From CAWAMR01 sp963783095 (GTDB lineage: Bacteria > Planctomycetota > Planctomycetia > Gemmatales > Gemmataceae), in contig CAWAMR010000002.1 of the NCBI GenBank assembly GCA_963783095.1, positions 1,116,001 to 1,180,000 on the forward strand: a DNA stretch of 64,000 nt, read 5' to 3'. Positions 29,236-37,259 of the stretch are shown here, one piece after another. A model generated the notes under the pieces. That model did no database searches. It was not told where the DNA came from and worked only from the letters and a program-made list of their open reading frames with translations. Both the position numbers and the translations under genes were made by a program. Each line of letters opens with the position of its first letter. The first letter of the stretch is position 1.

Positions 29236-30078
29236 ATGCAGTTAGCGAAGGTGCGTTGTTCAACGGGTGATATTGGCTTTGGTGCCGTTAAGGACAACGT
29301 CATTCATTATTTTTCGTGGCCTTCGTCGCTGGGGGACTTGCTAGCCTCGCCCGATCCGATGGCGCTGGCGAAGGATCAACTGGCTGTGAGCAAAGCCAGT
29401 GAGCCGCTCTCTGCCGTTAAACTCCTGGCTCCGGTCGATCAGCAGGACATCTGGGCGGCAGGCGTTACCTACAAGCGCAGGCAAAGTTCGCGCGAAGAGG
29501 AATCGGTCGGTGCGGCACAATTCTACGACAAGGTATATACCGCCGATCGGCCCGAACTGTTCCAGAAGGCTACCGCATCACGGGTCGTTCACCCCGGCGA
29601 TCCGGTGCGAATCCGCAAGGATGGAAAATGGAATGTACCCGAACCGGAACTGACTCTGGTGATCGCTCCCAGCTTAAAGATTGTCGGTTACTCGGCCGGC
29701 AACGACATGAGTTCGCGCGATATTGAAGGCGAGAATCCTCTCTATTTACCGCAGGCGAAAATCTACAACGGCTCCTGTGCCGTTGGACCTTTTATCACAT
29801 TGGCTGCGGCGCTGCCAAAACTTCTGGAAGTGGAAATTCGACTAACGATCGATCGTGCCGGTAAGCGTGCTTTTGAAGGGACTACTTCCATTGCGCAAAT
29901 GGCTCGATCTCCGGAATCGCTGGTGGAATGGCTGGGCAAGGAACTGAGTTTTCCCCACGGAGCGATGTTATTGACGGGTACAGGCATTGTGCCGCCCGAT
30001 AGTTTCACCTTGGCGGTTGGAGATGACATCGCCATCACCATCAGCGGAATCGGGACGCTTCGTAACTCGGTGGCGTGA
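29236..30078 (+). CDS. Fumarylacetoacetate hydrolase (FAH) family protein
   Basis: 280 aa with GAGGAG 6 nt before the ATG. FAH-fold motifs: IWAAGVTYKRR, VPEPELTLVIAPSLKIVGYS (metal-binding Glu residues), AGNDMSSRDIEGENPLYLPQ, KIYNGSCAVGPFI and a C-terminal LTGTGIVPPDSFTL. These hydrolyse C-C bonds or decarboxylate/hydrate beta-keto acids in degradation of aromatic compounds or sugar acids. The family cannot be resolved further from sequence. It starts 32 nt after the MGS-amidohydrolase and is probably co-transcribed. Its ribosome binding site lies in a 14-nt duplication (CGCCTGCGATAAGA) of the previous gene's 3' end. Confidence 0.88.
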   Translation: MQLAKVRCSTGDIGFGAVKDNVIHYFSWPSSLGDLLASPDPMALAKDQLAVSKASEPLSAVKLLAPVDQQDIWAAGVTYKRRQSSREEESVGAAQFYDKVYTADRPELFQKATASRVVHPGDPVRIRKDGKWNVPEPELTLVIAPSLKIVGYSAGNDMSSRDIEGENPLYLPQAKIYNGSCAVGPFITLAAALPKLLEVEIRLTIDRAGKRAFEGTTSIAQMARSPESLVEWLGKELSFPHGAMLLTGTGIVPPDSFTLAVGDDIAITISGIGTLRNSVA

Positions 30079-30086
30079 TTTTCAAG

Positions 30087-31244
30087 TTACGACTTATCCT
30101 TCCGCATCGATGGCTTGCGGATCTTGTCCCAGAATTCAGATTTGGGTAAGGTCCAGCCCGGTATTTGAATCTTGTAATTCCTTGCCAATTCCATGATCGT
30201 CTGGGGATAATCGGGCCATTTCCCCTCGGCCTTTACCAGTTTTAAAATATCCCTCTTGGCCTGTTCTTCCTGTTCCGGCTTGTCCTTTGCATTAACGGCG
30301 CGGTTCAGAATTCGCCACAATTCATCAATTGCAGGCTGCACCTCCTTGGGCATCTGCGATTTCTTGGAAGGGCCGAGCGGCTGCACGAGTGTCAACTTGT
30401 GTTTGTGGACATAGTCGGTTATCCCGATGGCAAAAGCCGGCCAGTATTGCGGCAGGGTTTGAATTATCTTGGGATGCTTTCGGAACTTGATCTCGTTCTT
30501 GAGGTAATCGGGCAGGCTTTCATACGATCCGTAGCGTTTCGCTTCGGGCGGGGTCGGCAAGAGCGGGGTCTTATCGGCAAGGTCTACGACGGTCCGGTAC
30601 CAAACCCAGTAGCGATCCGAGGCCGGAACCTCTTTCATTTTGTTGACGACCGGCTGCTGATACGCCGGCAGTTGCGTTGCGAGATTGCCCAAAAACACGT
30701 TGAGTTGATCCTGAAACAGGTGGTCCTTGAAATCGTGTGGAAGTTCCTGGTGAATATCTTCCCAGTGGTCGCGGGCAGATTCCCACTCGCGCTGTCGCAT
30801 GCGTTCTTCTTCATGCCATTTTTCGACGAGCACAATCTGGTCCGCCCGGCTCTCGGTCTTGGCGTATTGCTCCCGATAAGCCCTGGGGAGTGTTGCCAGC
30901 CAATCTCGTTCGCGGAGTTTCCGGATCAGACTGAGCCGGGCCATTGCTGTGGGGGCCTCGATCACTTGCTGGCGCTCCGCCTTCGGCAATTGCGCCAGCC
31001 AGGCTTGATAGCGCTGCATCACCTTGATGAGATGCTTGAGCTTGGCATCTGGTAATTCCTGAAGATCGAGATCGAGTTGTCGAAGCTGTTGTTGTCGGTC
31101 CAGCGAGAGCGATTGAAACCGCTCGTAGCGCTTGCGCATAAGATGTGCTTCATCCACGTGACCGGTCGGCTCAGCGCTGCCGGGCTGCGCCAGCATCAAC
31201 CCGGTGATTCCCAGAGCCAGCAGTAAACCGCAAGATCGTTTCAT
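30087..31244 (-). CDS. Secreted helical protein of unknown function in sigma/anti-sigma operon
   Basis: 385 aa. Signal peptide (MKRSCGLLLALGITGLMLAQ). The rest is alpha-helical and basic/acidic, with motifs such as YERFQSLSLDRQQQLRQLD and YQAWLAQLPKAERQQV, a DUF3106-like feel but no firm assignment. It begins 13 nt after the anti-sigma gene, third in a row behind an ECF sigma factor, so it may be the sensor or target of that regulatory pair. Location periplasmic by signal peptide. Convergent with the FAH gene (9-nt gap). Confidence 0.75.
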   Translation of the reverse strand: MKRSCGLLLALGITGLMLAQPGSAEPTGHVDEAHLMRKRYERFQSLSLDRQQQLRQLDLDLQELPDAKLKHLIKVMQRYQAWLAQLPKAERQQVIEAPTAMARLSLIRKLRERDWLATLPRAYREQYAKTESRADQIVLVEKWHEEERMRQREWESARDHWEDIHQELPHDFKDHLFQDQLNVFLGNLATQLPAYQQPVVNKMKEVPASDRYWVWYRTVVDLADKTPLLPTPPEAKRYGSYESLPDYLKNEIKFRKHPKIIQTLPQYWPAFAIGITDYVHKHKLTLVQPLGPSKKSQMPKEVQPAIDELWRILNRAVNAKDKPEQEEQAKRDILKLVKAEGKWPDYPQTIMELARNYKIQIPGWTLPKSEFWDKIRKPSMRKDKS

Positions 31245-31257
31245 GGGTTTGCCTTGG

Positions 31258-31924
31258 TCACGAGCCAGTGGAACCGTCGCCGAACAGGTCCGGCGTATCC
31301 AGTTCTCTCAAGAAATCCAAATCGTTGACGTGTTGATAGAGCGGTAGATTTCGCAACAGCGGCAAATCGTCAATCTTCGGATCGTTGGGAGGTTTCGCCA
31401 CGACTTCAGGCGTCACTAGCGCAGCGCAAATGAAATAGCCCGCCGTACCGGCCAACCCGAATATCGCGAAGGCTCCCAGCAGCATCAAGCCCCAGCGCGG
31501 CGGGGAGGGTTCCTGCTGTCGCGCCGATCGCTTCCTGGCCGGTTCTGAAGATCGAGAAGGAGTTGTCCCCGATTTAAGAGCGTGGGCGGGTACAGTTCGT
31601 CGAGCTGGGGTATTGACGGCCCTCGCCCTGGAAGGGGAGCCTGGCGCAGGCTCGATTTTCTCCAGGGTGCGTTCGGTAAAACTGGGAGAGGGTTCAGGTC
31701 GTGGCAAGTGGTCCAGAAGCCCAGGTTTGTTTCAGAACTTCAACCTTGGCCCGCAGCTTTGGATCGCGGTGGATTCTCGCCGCAATTTCATCGGACTCTT
31801 GCGAATCGAGTTCGCCATCGAGATACGCGACGAGCTGGGCCGTCAACGCGTCGACTTCCTCCAGTGCAATATCGTCTGGAAGCGGCTCAGGTTTATCGGA
31901 AGTAGGATGTTGTTTGTCCGACAT
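31258..31924 (-). pseudogene. Anti-sigma factor with one transmembrane helix, frameshifted
   Basis: The N-terminal frame (from 31924) has the planctomycete anti-sigma core ALTAQLVAYLDGELDSQESD. The C-terminal frame continues LLDHLPRPEPSPSFTERTLE and has a membrane helix (LMLLGAFAIFGLAGTAGYFI). They meet at about 31705: after KQTW the expected D-LLD needs two more bases. Family members read through this point, so it is one 222-residue gene with a 2-nt loss, real or artefactual. It would hold the sigma factor encoded upstream at the membrane. The sequence before its ATG is entirely heptamer repeat, with no ribosome binding site. Confidence 0.75.
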
Positions 31925-31925
31925 A

Positions 31926-32019
31926 GTGTTCAGTTTTCGGTGTTCAGTTTTCGGTGTTCAGTGTTCAGTAAATACCTTAATGTCTTTTGCTGAAACTGAA
32001 CACCGAAAACTGAAAACTT
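31926..32019. repeat. Heptamer (GTGTTCAGTTTTCG)n hairpin between sigma and anti-sigma genes
   Basis: 14-nt double units (GTGTTCAGTTTTCG) on the left arm (31926-31969) face CTGAAACTGAACACCGAAAA on the right (about 31990-32019). It spans the whole gap between the sigma stop codon and the anti-sigma ATG, so any mRNA covering both genes must carry this hairpin. Confidence 0.75.
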
Positions 32020-32022
32020 AAT

Positions 32023-32724
32023 TTATGGTTCCAAATCGTCCGCATCTGTTTCGGACGGTATGGGAAGATCATCCATGTGCACGTAGTCTTGCAATGCCTC
32101 GCGCAGCCTGGCTCGCGCCCGGCTCAACAGCGATTTGATCGCCTTGGTTGTCAGATCCATCACTTCGGCGATCTCGGCATAACCCATGTCCTCGAATTTG
32201 TTGAGGATTACCGCCATCTTCTGCCGTTCATTCAAGGTTCCGAGGGCCATCTGAATACGCGCAGCCAATTCTGCCTGTTGCAGGCAACCGGAAGCTGATT
32301 GCTCTCGATTGCGAACGAGTTGCTCAGCGGGACGCGGGCCTAAAGGGCCGGAATCGTTTATATCCAATTGAACCGCAGGCCGCCGCTGCCGGTTCCGCAG
32401 GGCGTTCAGGGCCAGGTTGTTGGCGATGGTAAACAACCAGGTCGAGAATTTTGCCTTCGGAGTGTAGCGTTTGCGAGTGCGATAAACCCGAAGAAAAACC
32501 TCCTGAGCCAGATCCTCGGCTTCTTCCGTACTGCCGACCAGATGACACATTATCCCGACCAGACGGTGTTGGTAATGTTCGACAAGTTGAGTAAATGCGG
32601 TGTTGTCGTCGTCATCGCGAACGCGCAGCATGAGCCGGATGTCCGGATCGCGGAGGGCCATTTGCACGCTGGTGTGACCATTCGCCACGACGGCCTCATC
32701 CCCACCCAGGGACTCCCTCGCCAT
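32023..32724 (-). CDS. ECF-type RNA polymerase sigma factor
   Basis: 233 aa from the ATG at 32724 (MARESLGGDEAV); an upstream in-frame ATG at 32808 adds non-conserved residues. Region 2: TAFTQLVEHYQHRLVGIMCH, EEAEDLAQEVFLRVYRTR, FSTWLFTIANNLALNALRNR. Region 4: ALGTLNERQKMAVILNKFED and YAEIAEVMDLTTKAIKSLLS, an intact helix-turn-helix. It lies upstream of the anti-sigma gene, 99 nt apart, forming the usual pair. Target promoters cannot be read from this window. Confidence 0.92.
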   Translation of the reverse strand: MARESLGGDEAVVANGHTSVQMALRDPDIRLMLRVRDDDDNTAFTQLVEHYQHRLVGIMCHLVGSTEEAEDLAQEVFLRVYRTRKRYTPKAKFSTWLFTIANNLALNALRNRQRRPAVQLDINDSGPLGPRPAEQLVRNREQSASGCLQQAELAARIQMALGTLNERQKMAVILNKFEDMGYAEIAEVMDLTTKAIKSLLSRARARLREALQDYVHMDDLPIPSETDADDLEP

Positions 32725-32820
32725 AATGAACCCCACGCCACCGGGGAGGGTTTCGGTGTGCGGGCGCGGTGTGCGAAACACGATATTGCAGTAGACGGAT
32801 TGTCGCATCCCGCGTCCCGA

Positions 32821-33921
32821 TCAAGATACTACAGATGTAAGATCCTTACCAGTAGATCGCCCTTCCGCCTCTATCTTGCGCCGTAACTGCCCGCAAGCAG
32901 CATCAATTTCCGAGCCTTTGCGCTTGCGAATTTTGACACTCAGACCCGATTGGCGCAGGATCTCGATGAACGCGGCCTGGGCTTCCTGCGTTGGGCGTCG
33001 ATAGGGCAATCCTTCGACATCGTTGAACGGTATCAGGTTGATATGGGCTTTGCGTCCCTGCAACAATGTTGAAAGCTCCCGCGCATGGTGGGGAGAATCG
33101 TTCAGCGTACCGAGAACCACATACTCATAGGTAACTTGCCGACTCGTTTTGTCAAAGAAATAATCAGCTGCCTGCATTATCGCTTCAATTCCCGTATGTT
33201 CATTTGTTGGAACAATGCGCGTCCTAAGCATGTCGTTGGGAGCATGCAACGACACTGCGAGGTGATACTGTTTGCCCAGATCGGCCAGCCTGCGTATTTT
33301 CACCGGCAGTCCAACGGTTGATATGGTGATGTGCCGGGCACCGATGCCTAACCCATCCTTGTGACCGGCGATTTCCAGGGCTTCAAGCAGGTTGTCGAGG
33401 TTAGCCAAAGGCTCGCCCATGCCCATTACGACAATGTTAGTTAGACGTTCCCCCAAGGGGGTCAAGTTCCTTAATCGAATCAGTTGTTCGAGAATCTCGC
33501 CGCCGGTCAAGTTTCGCGCAACTCCGTTCAGACCGCTTGCACAGAAGACACAACCCATCCCGCAGCCGACCTGCGTGCTGATACAGGCGGTTCGCCGCGG
33601 CGGTTCCTGGATCAAGACACATTCGATGAGACGATCGTCGTGCAATTTCAAAAGCAGCTTGTGCGTATCATCCGTGGCGACAAGATGTTGAGCAACGCGG
33701 GTCGAGAAAGGCTGAAAGTGAGCGGCCAAGTCGGTGCGCAGAGCCTTCGGAAGATCGCTCATTTGCTCGAATGTCTCAGCGCGTGCGGCAGCGATCCAGC
33801 GACGAATCTGCTTCGAGCGCAAGGCAGGCTCCTTGCGCTCGGCGAGCCAAACCCTGAAATCGTCCGAAGGTTGATCGAGGATTCCAGGCAACGAGATCAG
33901 GTCTGAGAGCAGGGGAAGCAT
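32821..33921 (-). CDS. rlmN: 23S rRNA (adenine2503-C2)-methyltransferase RlmN
   Basis: 366 aa, normal length. Radical-SAM motif C120-GMG-C124-VF-C127 (C-x3-C-x2-C) binds the 4Fe-4S cluster. VVMGMGEPLANLDNLLEAL, ITISTVGLPVKIRRLA and VSLHAPNDMLRTRIVPTN are typical, and the C-terminal catalytic Cys (C343 in EIDAACGQL) is present. It methylates A2503 of 23S rRNA and A37 of some tRNAs. The region directly before the ATG is heptamer repeat with no recognisable ribosome binding site. It lies upstream of the sigma gene in the same direction. Confidence 0.96.
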   Translation of the reverse strand: MLPLLSDLISLPGILDQPSDDFRVWLAERKEPALRSKQIRRWIAAARAETFEQMSDLPKALRTDLAAHFQPFSTRVAQHLVATDDTHKLLLKLHDDRLIECVLIQEPPRRTACISTQVGCGMGCVFCASGLNGVARNLTGGEILEQLIRLRNLTPLGERLTNIVVMGMGEPLANLDNLLEALEIAGHKDGLGIGARHITISTVGLPVKIRRLADLGKQYHLAVSLHAPNDMLRTRIVPTNEHTGIEAIMQAADYFFDKTSRQVTYEYVVLGTLNDSPHHARELSTLLQGRKAHINLIPFNDVEGLPYRRPTQEAQAAFIEILRQSGLSVKIRKRKGSEIDAACGQLRRKIEAEGRSTGKDLTSVVS

Positions 33922-33957
33922 TCGTTAGTGTTCAGTGTTCGGTGTTCAGTGTTCAGT
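33922..33957. repeat. Heptamer (GTGTTCA)n array at the rlmN start
   Basis: Units GTGTTCA/GTGTTCG run for about 30 nt starting a few bases upstream of the rlmN start codon (as read on the minus strand). Same family as 31926-32019 but without an inverted arm. Confidence 0.65.
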
Positions 33958-34080
33958 TAAAACCAGGATGGTTTGACTGTTGGGGAACGCTGTAAGTTAT
34001 TGTAACGGATCAGATGCCAATTCACACTCAGGTTGGCCGGCAAGGGACGGATAGTGCGACCGCAAAAGGAGAAACGATAA

Positions 34081-34109
34081 TTGACAGGCGATTTGGACAC
34101 CGTGATAAT
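34081..34109 (+). promoter_or_regulatory. Sigma-70-type promoter TTGACA-17-GATAAT
   Basis: Consensus -35 TTGACA (34081-34086), a 17-nt spacer and -10 GATAAT (34104-34109). The predicted transcript starts near 34116 and gives an 87-nt leader before the GTG start at 34203. Confidence 0.6.
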
Positions 34110-34123
34110 GCAAAAAGTTTCAG

Positions 34124-34153
34124 CAATCGTCCGACTCAGGGGTCGGACAATTG
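34124..34153 (+). promoter_or_regulatory. Leader hairpin downstream of the promoter
   Basis: CAATCGTCCGAC (34124-34135) pairs with GTCGGACAATTG (34142-34153) with one mismatch and a 6-nt loop. It lies about 10 nt downstream of the predicted transcription start and has no following T tract. It could be a protein-binding operator or an mRNA leader structure. Confidence 0.5.
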
Positions 34154-34202
34154 CAGAATTGTTCAGCTAATCAAAATCGTTCGGCGAAGGAGGCGTACCG
34201 AG

Positions 34203-34712
34203 GTGTGGGGGTTCATCCGCCGACTACTCGCGGGCAAGCAAATCCCGATGGAGCCGGACCCGCCTAACAGGCTGCCCGACGCCATCCGCGACGTGATTGC
34301 GGGTGCCGACCGCTTCGAGTTGCTGTCCCTTGACCCGGACGGTGGCTCGACCCGCGAGGCCGGCCACTTCTGGGGATGGCGCGTCCTCGGGTCGGTGGTG
34401 GTCGGAAGCCCCGACCGCGATATGCTCGTGTCCGCTCTGGAGCAGGGCATCGCGGAGAACGGCGGGTGGGTCGCCGCGTGCTTCATCCCCCGGCACGGCA
34501 TCCGGGCATCGCTGGGTGGATCATCGGTCAATCTAGTGGTCTGCTTTGAGTGCGCTCAAGTGTACATCTACCTGGACGACAAGTGGTCGGGCAGCGTGCT
34601 CGTCACCGGCAGCCCGCAACCGGCTTTCGACCGTGTGCTCTCTGCTGCGGGTGTGCAGCTCGCAGAGCAAAGCGACGCTGAAGCCCGCAGTACACCGGAC
34701 TTGGACACCTGA
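34203..34712 (+). CDS. Unknown protein, GC-rich, own promoter
   Basis: 169 aa from GTG at 34203 (VWGFIRRLLAGKQIP), chosen because AAGGAGG lies 9 nt upstream (34187-34193). The frame extends back to 34014 but that part covers promoter and hairpin. The sequence is globular (DAIRDVIAGADRFELLSLDP, GWRVLGSVVVGSPDRDMLVS, NGGWVAACFIPRHGIRASLG); no family name recognised. GC content is clearly higher than in the flanking rlmN region, suggesting separate origin. It stands alone between rlmN and an AbiEii-like gene. Confidence 0.7.
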   Translation: MWGFIRRLLAGKQIPMEPDPPNRLPDAIRDVIAGADRFELLSLDPDGGSTREAGHFWGWRVLGSVVVGSPDRDMLVSALEQGIAENGGWVAACFIPRHGIRASLGGSSVNLVVCFECAQVYIYLDDKWSGSVLVTGSPQPAFDRVLSAAGVQLAEQSDAEARSTPDLDT

Positions 34713-35138
34713 CATGTTTCTCGCTGCTCACTTGATTCTTGTGTGCGTCACCGAAGTCTCGGCTGGCGATTTAGTGGGATAATCGAAGACAAAATCACGC
34801 CGTACCGTTATCATGACCTCATTGGTTTAAATACGTACCTTTTTCGAGAACGTTTTTTTCTACGTTCGACGTCATTTCCGGCAAACACGTTAAACCGGAA
34901 CTAACTTTGGCATGCACCGGGATGGTTTGGCTTGCGGTTGTCTCCTGGCAGAACCAGGCGGCACCAAACAGCTATATGGGGTCAGGCCCTCTCTAACATT
35001 GCCTCGCGATAAGACGCCCCAGACACCTTTCCGTACCGGACCATCGCCCATGGCAGAGAGTTCGAAATGAAGGGCAGACTTGTGCATCAGGATCTTACTA
35101 TCTTCGGAGAAGGAACGCTCACCTTTCAGGAATTCGCC
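34713..35138. other. 426-nt gene-free region in the accessory island
   Basis: AT-rich near 34830-34890 with an imperfect hairpin (CGAGAACG ... CGTTCGACG around a T tract). Further on, TATGGGGTCAGGCCCTCTC (34976-34994) resembles motifs seen beside REP-type or IS-derived sequences, but no transposase is present. No coding sequence identified. Confidence 0.35.
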
Positions 35139-35732
35139 ATGCGCGAACAGGTGCCTCTGGCAACCATCCATCAAGCGGTGTTGGAGTATCTGCGCGGCCG
35201 GGATGACGTGGTCTTGTTCGGGGCTCACGCTGTCAATGCGTACACGGCGGAGCCGCGCATGACCCAGGATGTCGATGTCATGGCAGTGCAGGCAGAACAG
35301 TTCGCCGATGAACTGTCCAAGCACCTGGGCAGCCGATTTCACATTGCCGTGCGTGTCCGCGCAGTCAAAAATGGGCTTGGATATCGGATCCATCAGATCC
35401 TCAAACCAAAGAATCGGCATCTGGCCGATGTCCGGTCGGTGGGCGAACTGCCGCCCGCTCAACGTCTGGCGGAGGTATTAACCGTAACGCCGGTGGAGCT
35501 TATTGCAGGCAAGGTGCGGGCCTACCACGAACGGCGCAACCAGCCGAAGGGAGGAACGGACTGGCGTGACCTCAGCTTGCTGTTTCTGGCCTACCCGGAG
35601 TTGAAAACGGCAAGAGGTCCGGTGGGCGATCGGCTGGCGGCCACGGGGGGCGGTGAAGATGTGCTGACGACCTGGGCGGAGGTGGTGATGCGCGAGATCG
35701 AGGCACCGGACGAGGATGGCGAGTTCGGTTGA
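35139..35732 (+). CDS. AbiEii/AbiGii-toxin-like nucleotidyltransferase
   Basis: 197 aa from the ATG at 35139, with AGGAA upstream; the frame is open back to 35067. The nucleotidyltransferase-fold core is seen in DDVVLFGAHAVNAYTAEPRM followed by TQDVDVMAVQAEQFADEL, where G-A-x(n)-R-x-T-x-D-V-D supplies the two metal-binding Asp residues. A later Lys (AGKVRAYHERRNQPKGGTDW) and DWRDLSLLFL match the family. In type IV toxin-antitoxin or abortive infection systems such proteins transfer nucleotides to tRNA or proteins. No adjacent AbiEi-like antitoxin was found, so it is an orphan. Confidence 0.75.
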   Translation: MREQVPLATIHQAVLEYLRGRDDVVLFGAHAVNAYTAEPRMTQDVDVMAVQAEQFADELSKHLGSRFHIAVRVRAVKNGLGYRIHQILKPKNRHLADVRSVGELPPAQRLAEVLTVTPVELIAGKVRAYHERRNQPKGGTDWRDLSLLFLAYPELKTARGPVGDRLAATGGGEDVLTTWAEVVMREIEAPDEDGEFG

Positions 35733-35815
35733 TTTCAGAATAGTCTCATCTTTGCGGAATCCGCGAATTCTCTGGCCGATGGTGTCCATTTTTGCCCGCG
35801 AGAGGCGTAAGTTCT

Positions 35816-36082
35816 ATGGACGACACGGGTAGTTCACAAACCAGCCCGACTCTTCTGGGCCGGTTGCGGCAACAGCCCAGCGATCAGGCGGCCTGGGAAC
35901 AGTTCGTCGAGCGCTACGGCCGGCTCATCCTCGCCTGGTGCCGTAAGACCCGGCTCCAGGACGCCGACATCGAAGACGTGACCCAGATCAAACTGGCCGA
36001 CAAGATGAAGACATTCGACTACGATCCTGCGAAAAGTTTTCGAGGCTGGCTGCGGACGCTGACCCGGCATGCATGGAGCGAT
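35816..36082 (+). pseudogene. 5' part of an ECF sigma factor gene, truncated by deletion
   Basis: Begins MDDTGSSQTSPTLLGRLRQQ and shows region 2 of planctomycete ECF factors: QAAWEQFVERYGRLILAWCR, DADIEDVTQIKLADKMKTFD (a few residues short against the usual VTQxVLxKLxxKM) and FRGWLRTLTRHAWSD. At about 36077-36085 the sequence switches abruptly to WD40-coding DNA in another frame, so region 4 is lost. The frame continues to 36511 in meaningless sequence. Confidence 0.7.
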
Positions 36083-37038
36083 CCGTGCTGGTGGCAACGG
36101 TCTACGACCCAGGCTACCATACCGGGCCGGGCGCTGGTCTGCTGCACGTCTTCGATCGGGAAACCGGCCAGCCGGCCGCTGCCGCCTTGCCCCCCGGCGA
36201 CAGTCTTTCCAACTTTTGGGGCACGAACATTGCTGCGCGCTCTCGGGATGCCGTGTTCGCCTTCCGATCGAGTGCCGGGACCATCGAGCAATGGGACACC
36301 GCCGCCGGAGGCAAAGTGGGCGAGCCGATGGTGCATCCTTGCCCGGTGTGGCGGATGCAGTACAGTCCGGATGGTCAGCTGCTGGCCACGGTTTGTGCCG
36401 ACAACAGCGTCCGTCTCTGGGACAGCGCAACGGGCCTGCCGGTGGGACCGCCCCTCTTGCACGTCGCCCCGGTGCTGTCGCTGTGCTTCGCGCCCGTCAA
36501 GGAAGGAATGAGGGAAGAGCGAAGAGGGATGAACAAAGAACCAATTCATCCTTCATCCCTCATCCCTCATCCCTACCACCTGGTCACCGCCAGCGCTGCG
36601 GGTGAGATTCACGCCTGGCACCTGCCGGCAGCGTTTCCGGACGATCCCGCGCTGCTGACGTTGTGGATCGAGGCAGCTGCGGGATGCAAGCAGGGCCGCA
36701 CCGACACCGCGCTCCTGGATGCAGCCACCTGGCGCGAGCGCTGCCGGCAGTTGGAGAAGCGCTGGCCGGAGGCGGCCGGGGCACTGGCGAGGCAGCGCGG
36801 CACCGACCTGGGTGCCGAGCTGGCCGCCTGGAACGAGGTTCGCGCCCGCGAAGCCGAGGCGACCGGCAATGCCTACGGCCAGCTCTGGCATCTCGACCGC
36901 CTGGCCGAACAACGCCCGCTTACCCCAAACACCGAAGTAGAAGTTTGGCTCCTTATCCTCCATCCGGACCATGAGATGACGCCAAAACTTGCACGCGCCA
37001 TTCTCAATCTGTCCTTCCCCAATTCCGACGTGCACTGA
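36083..37038 (+). pseudogene. 3' part of a WD40-repeat (Ser/Thr kinase-type) gene
   Basis: An open frame runs from a fortuitous ATG at 36073 to 37038. It contains WD40 blades: GLLHVFDRETGQPAAAALPP, RMQYSPDGQLLATVCADNSV followed by RLWDSATGLPVGPPL, and VTASAAGEIHAWHLP. A helical C-terminus follows (WRERCRQLEKRWPEAAGALA; AYGQLWHLDRLAEQRP). In Gemmataceae such ends belong to long protein kinase-WD40 proteins encoded right after an ECF sigma gene. Kinase and most blades are missing here, so a deletion probably joined the two genes. An in-frame heptamer repeat interrupts it at 36499-36575. Confidence 0.7.
36499..36575. repeat. Heptamer (CATCCCT)n hairpin inserted in a coding frame
   Basis: Left arm GGGAAGAGCGAAGAGGGATG, right arm with four CATCCCT-type units. 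It keeps the WD40 frame open and is translated as a foreign segment (GMREERRGMNKEPIHPSSLI) between two blades. Confidence 0.75.
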
Positions 37039-37188
37039 ATGTGGGAACTCTCCGCGAAGGCCCGCGACGGAACTCCGACGATGGAGGAAAACGACGAAAT
37101 GGGTAATTTCGAACGCGTCGGTTCGATTCGCTCGGTTCTGAAGTCAAAGGCCCGCCAGGTGCTGAAGCGTCCCAAAAGCAGCGCGTAA
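37039..37188 (+). CDS. Possible small protein (49 aa) after the WD40 fragment
   Basis: Starts one base after the upstream stop codon (TGA-ATG). Reads MWELSAKARDGTPTMEENDE and ends VLKRPKSSA; acidic middle, basic helical end. No ribosome binding site and no known relative. Could be chance. Confidence 0.2.
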   Translation: MWELSAKARDGTPTMEENDEMGNFERVGSIRSVLKSKARQVLKRPKSSA

Positions 37189-37259
37189 TCCGAGCATGAT
37201 CCTTGTTGGCATGGTAAAATGGAGCGGATCTCGCAGCGCCATTTACACTGGAAACAGAA

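Noticed and set aside
27695..29263. Open frame of 522 codons on the minus strand
   Set aside because: It is the exact antisense of the MGS-amidohydrolase gene, which has clear motifs; long shadows are expected in GC-rich coding DNA. It also runs through the GGAGTTA repeat.
37120..37145. GGTTCGATTC, a tRNA T-loop-like sequence
   Set aside because: The flanking stems do not pair, and no acceptor, D or anticodon arm can be built around it.
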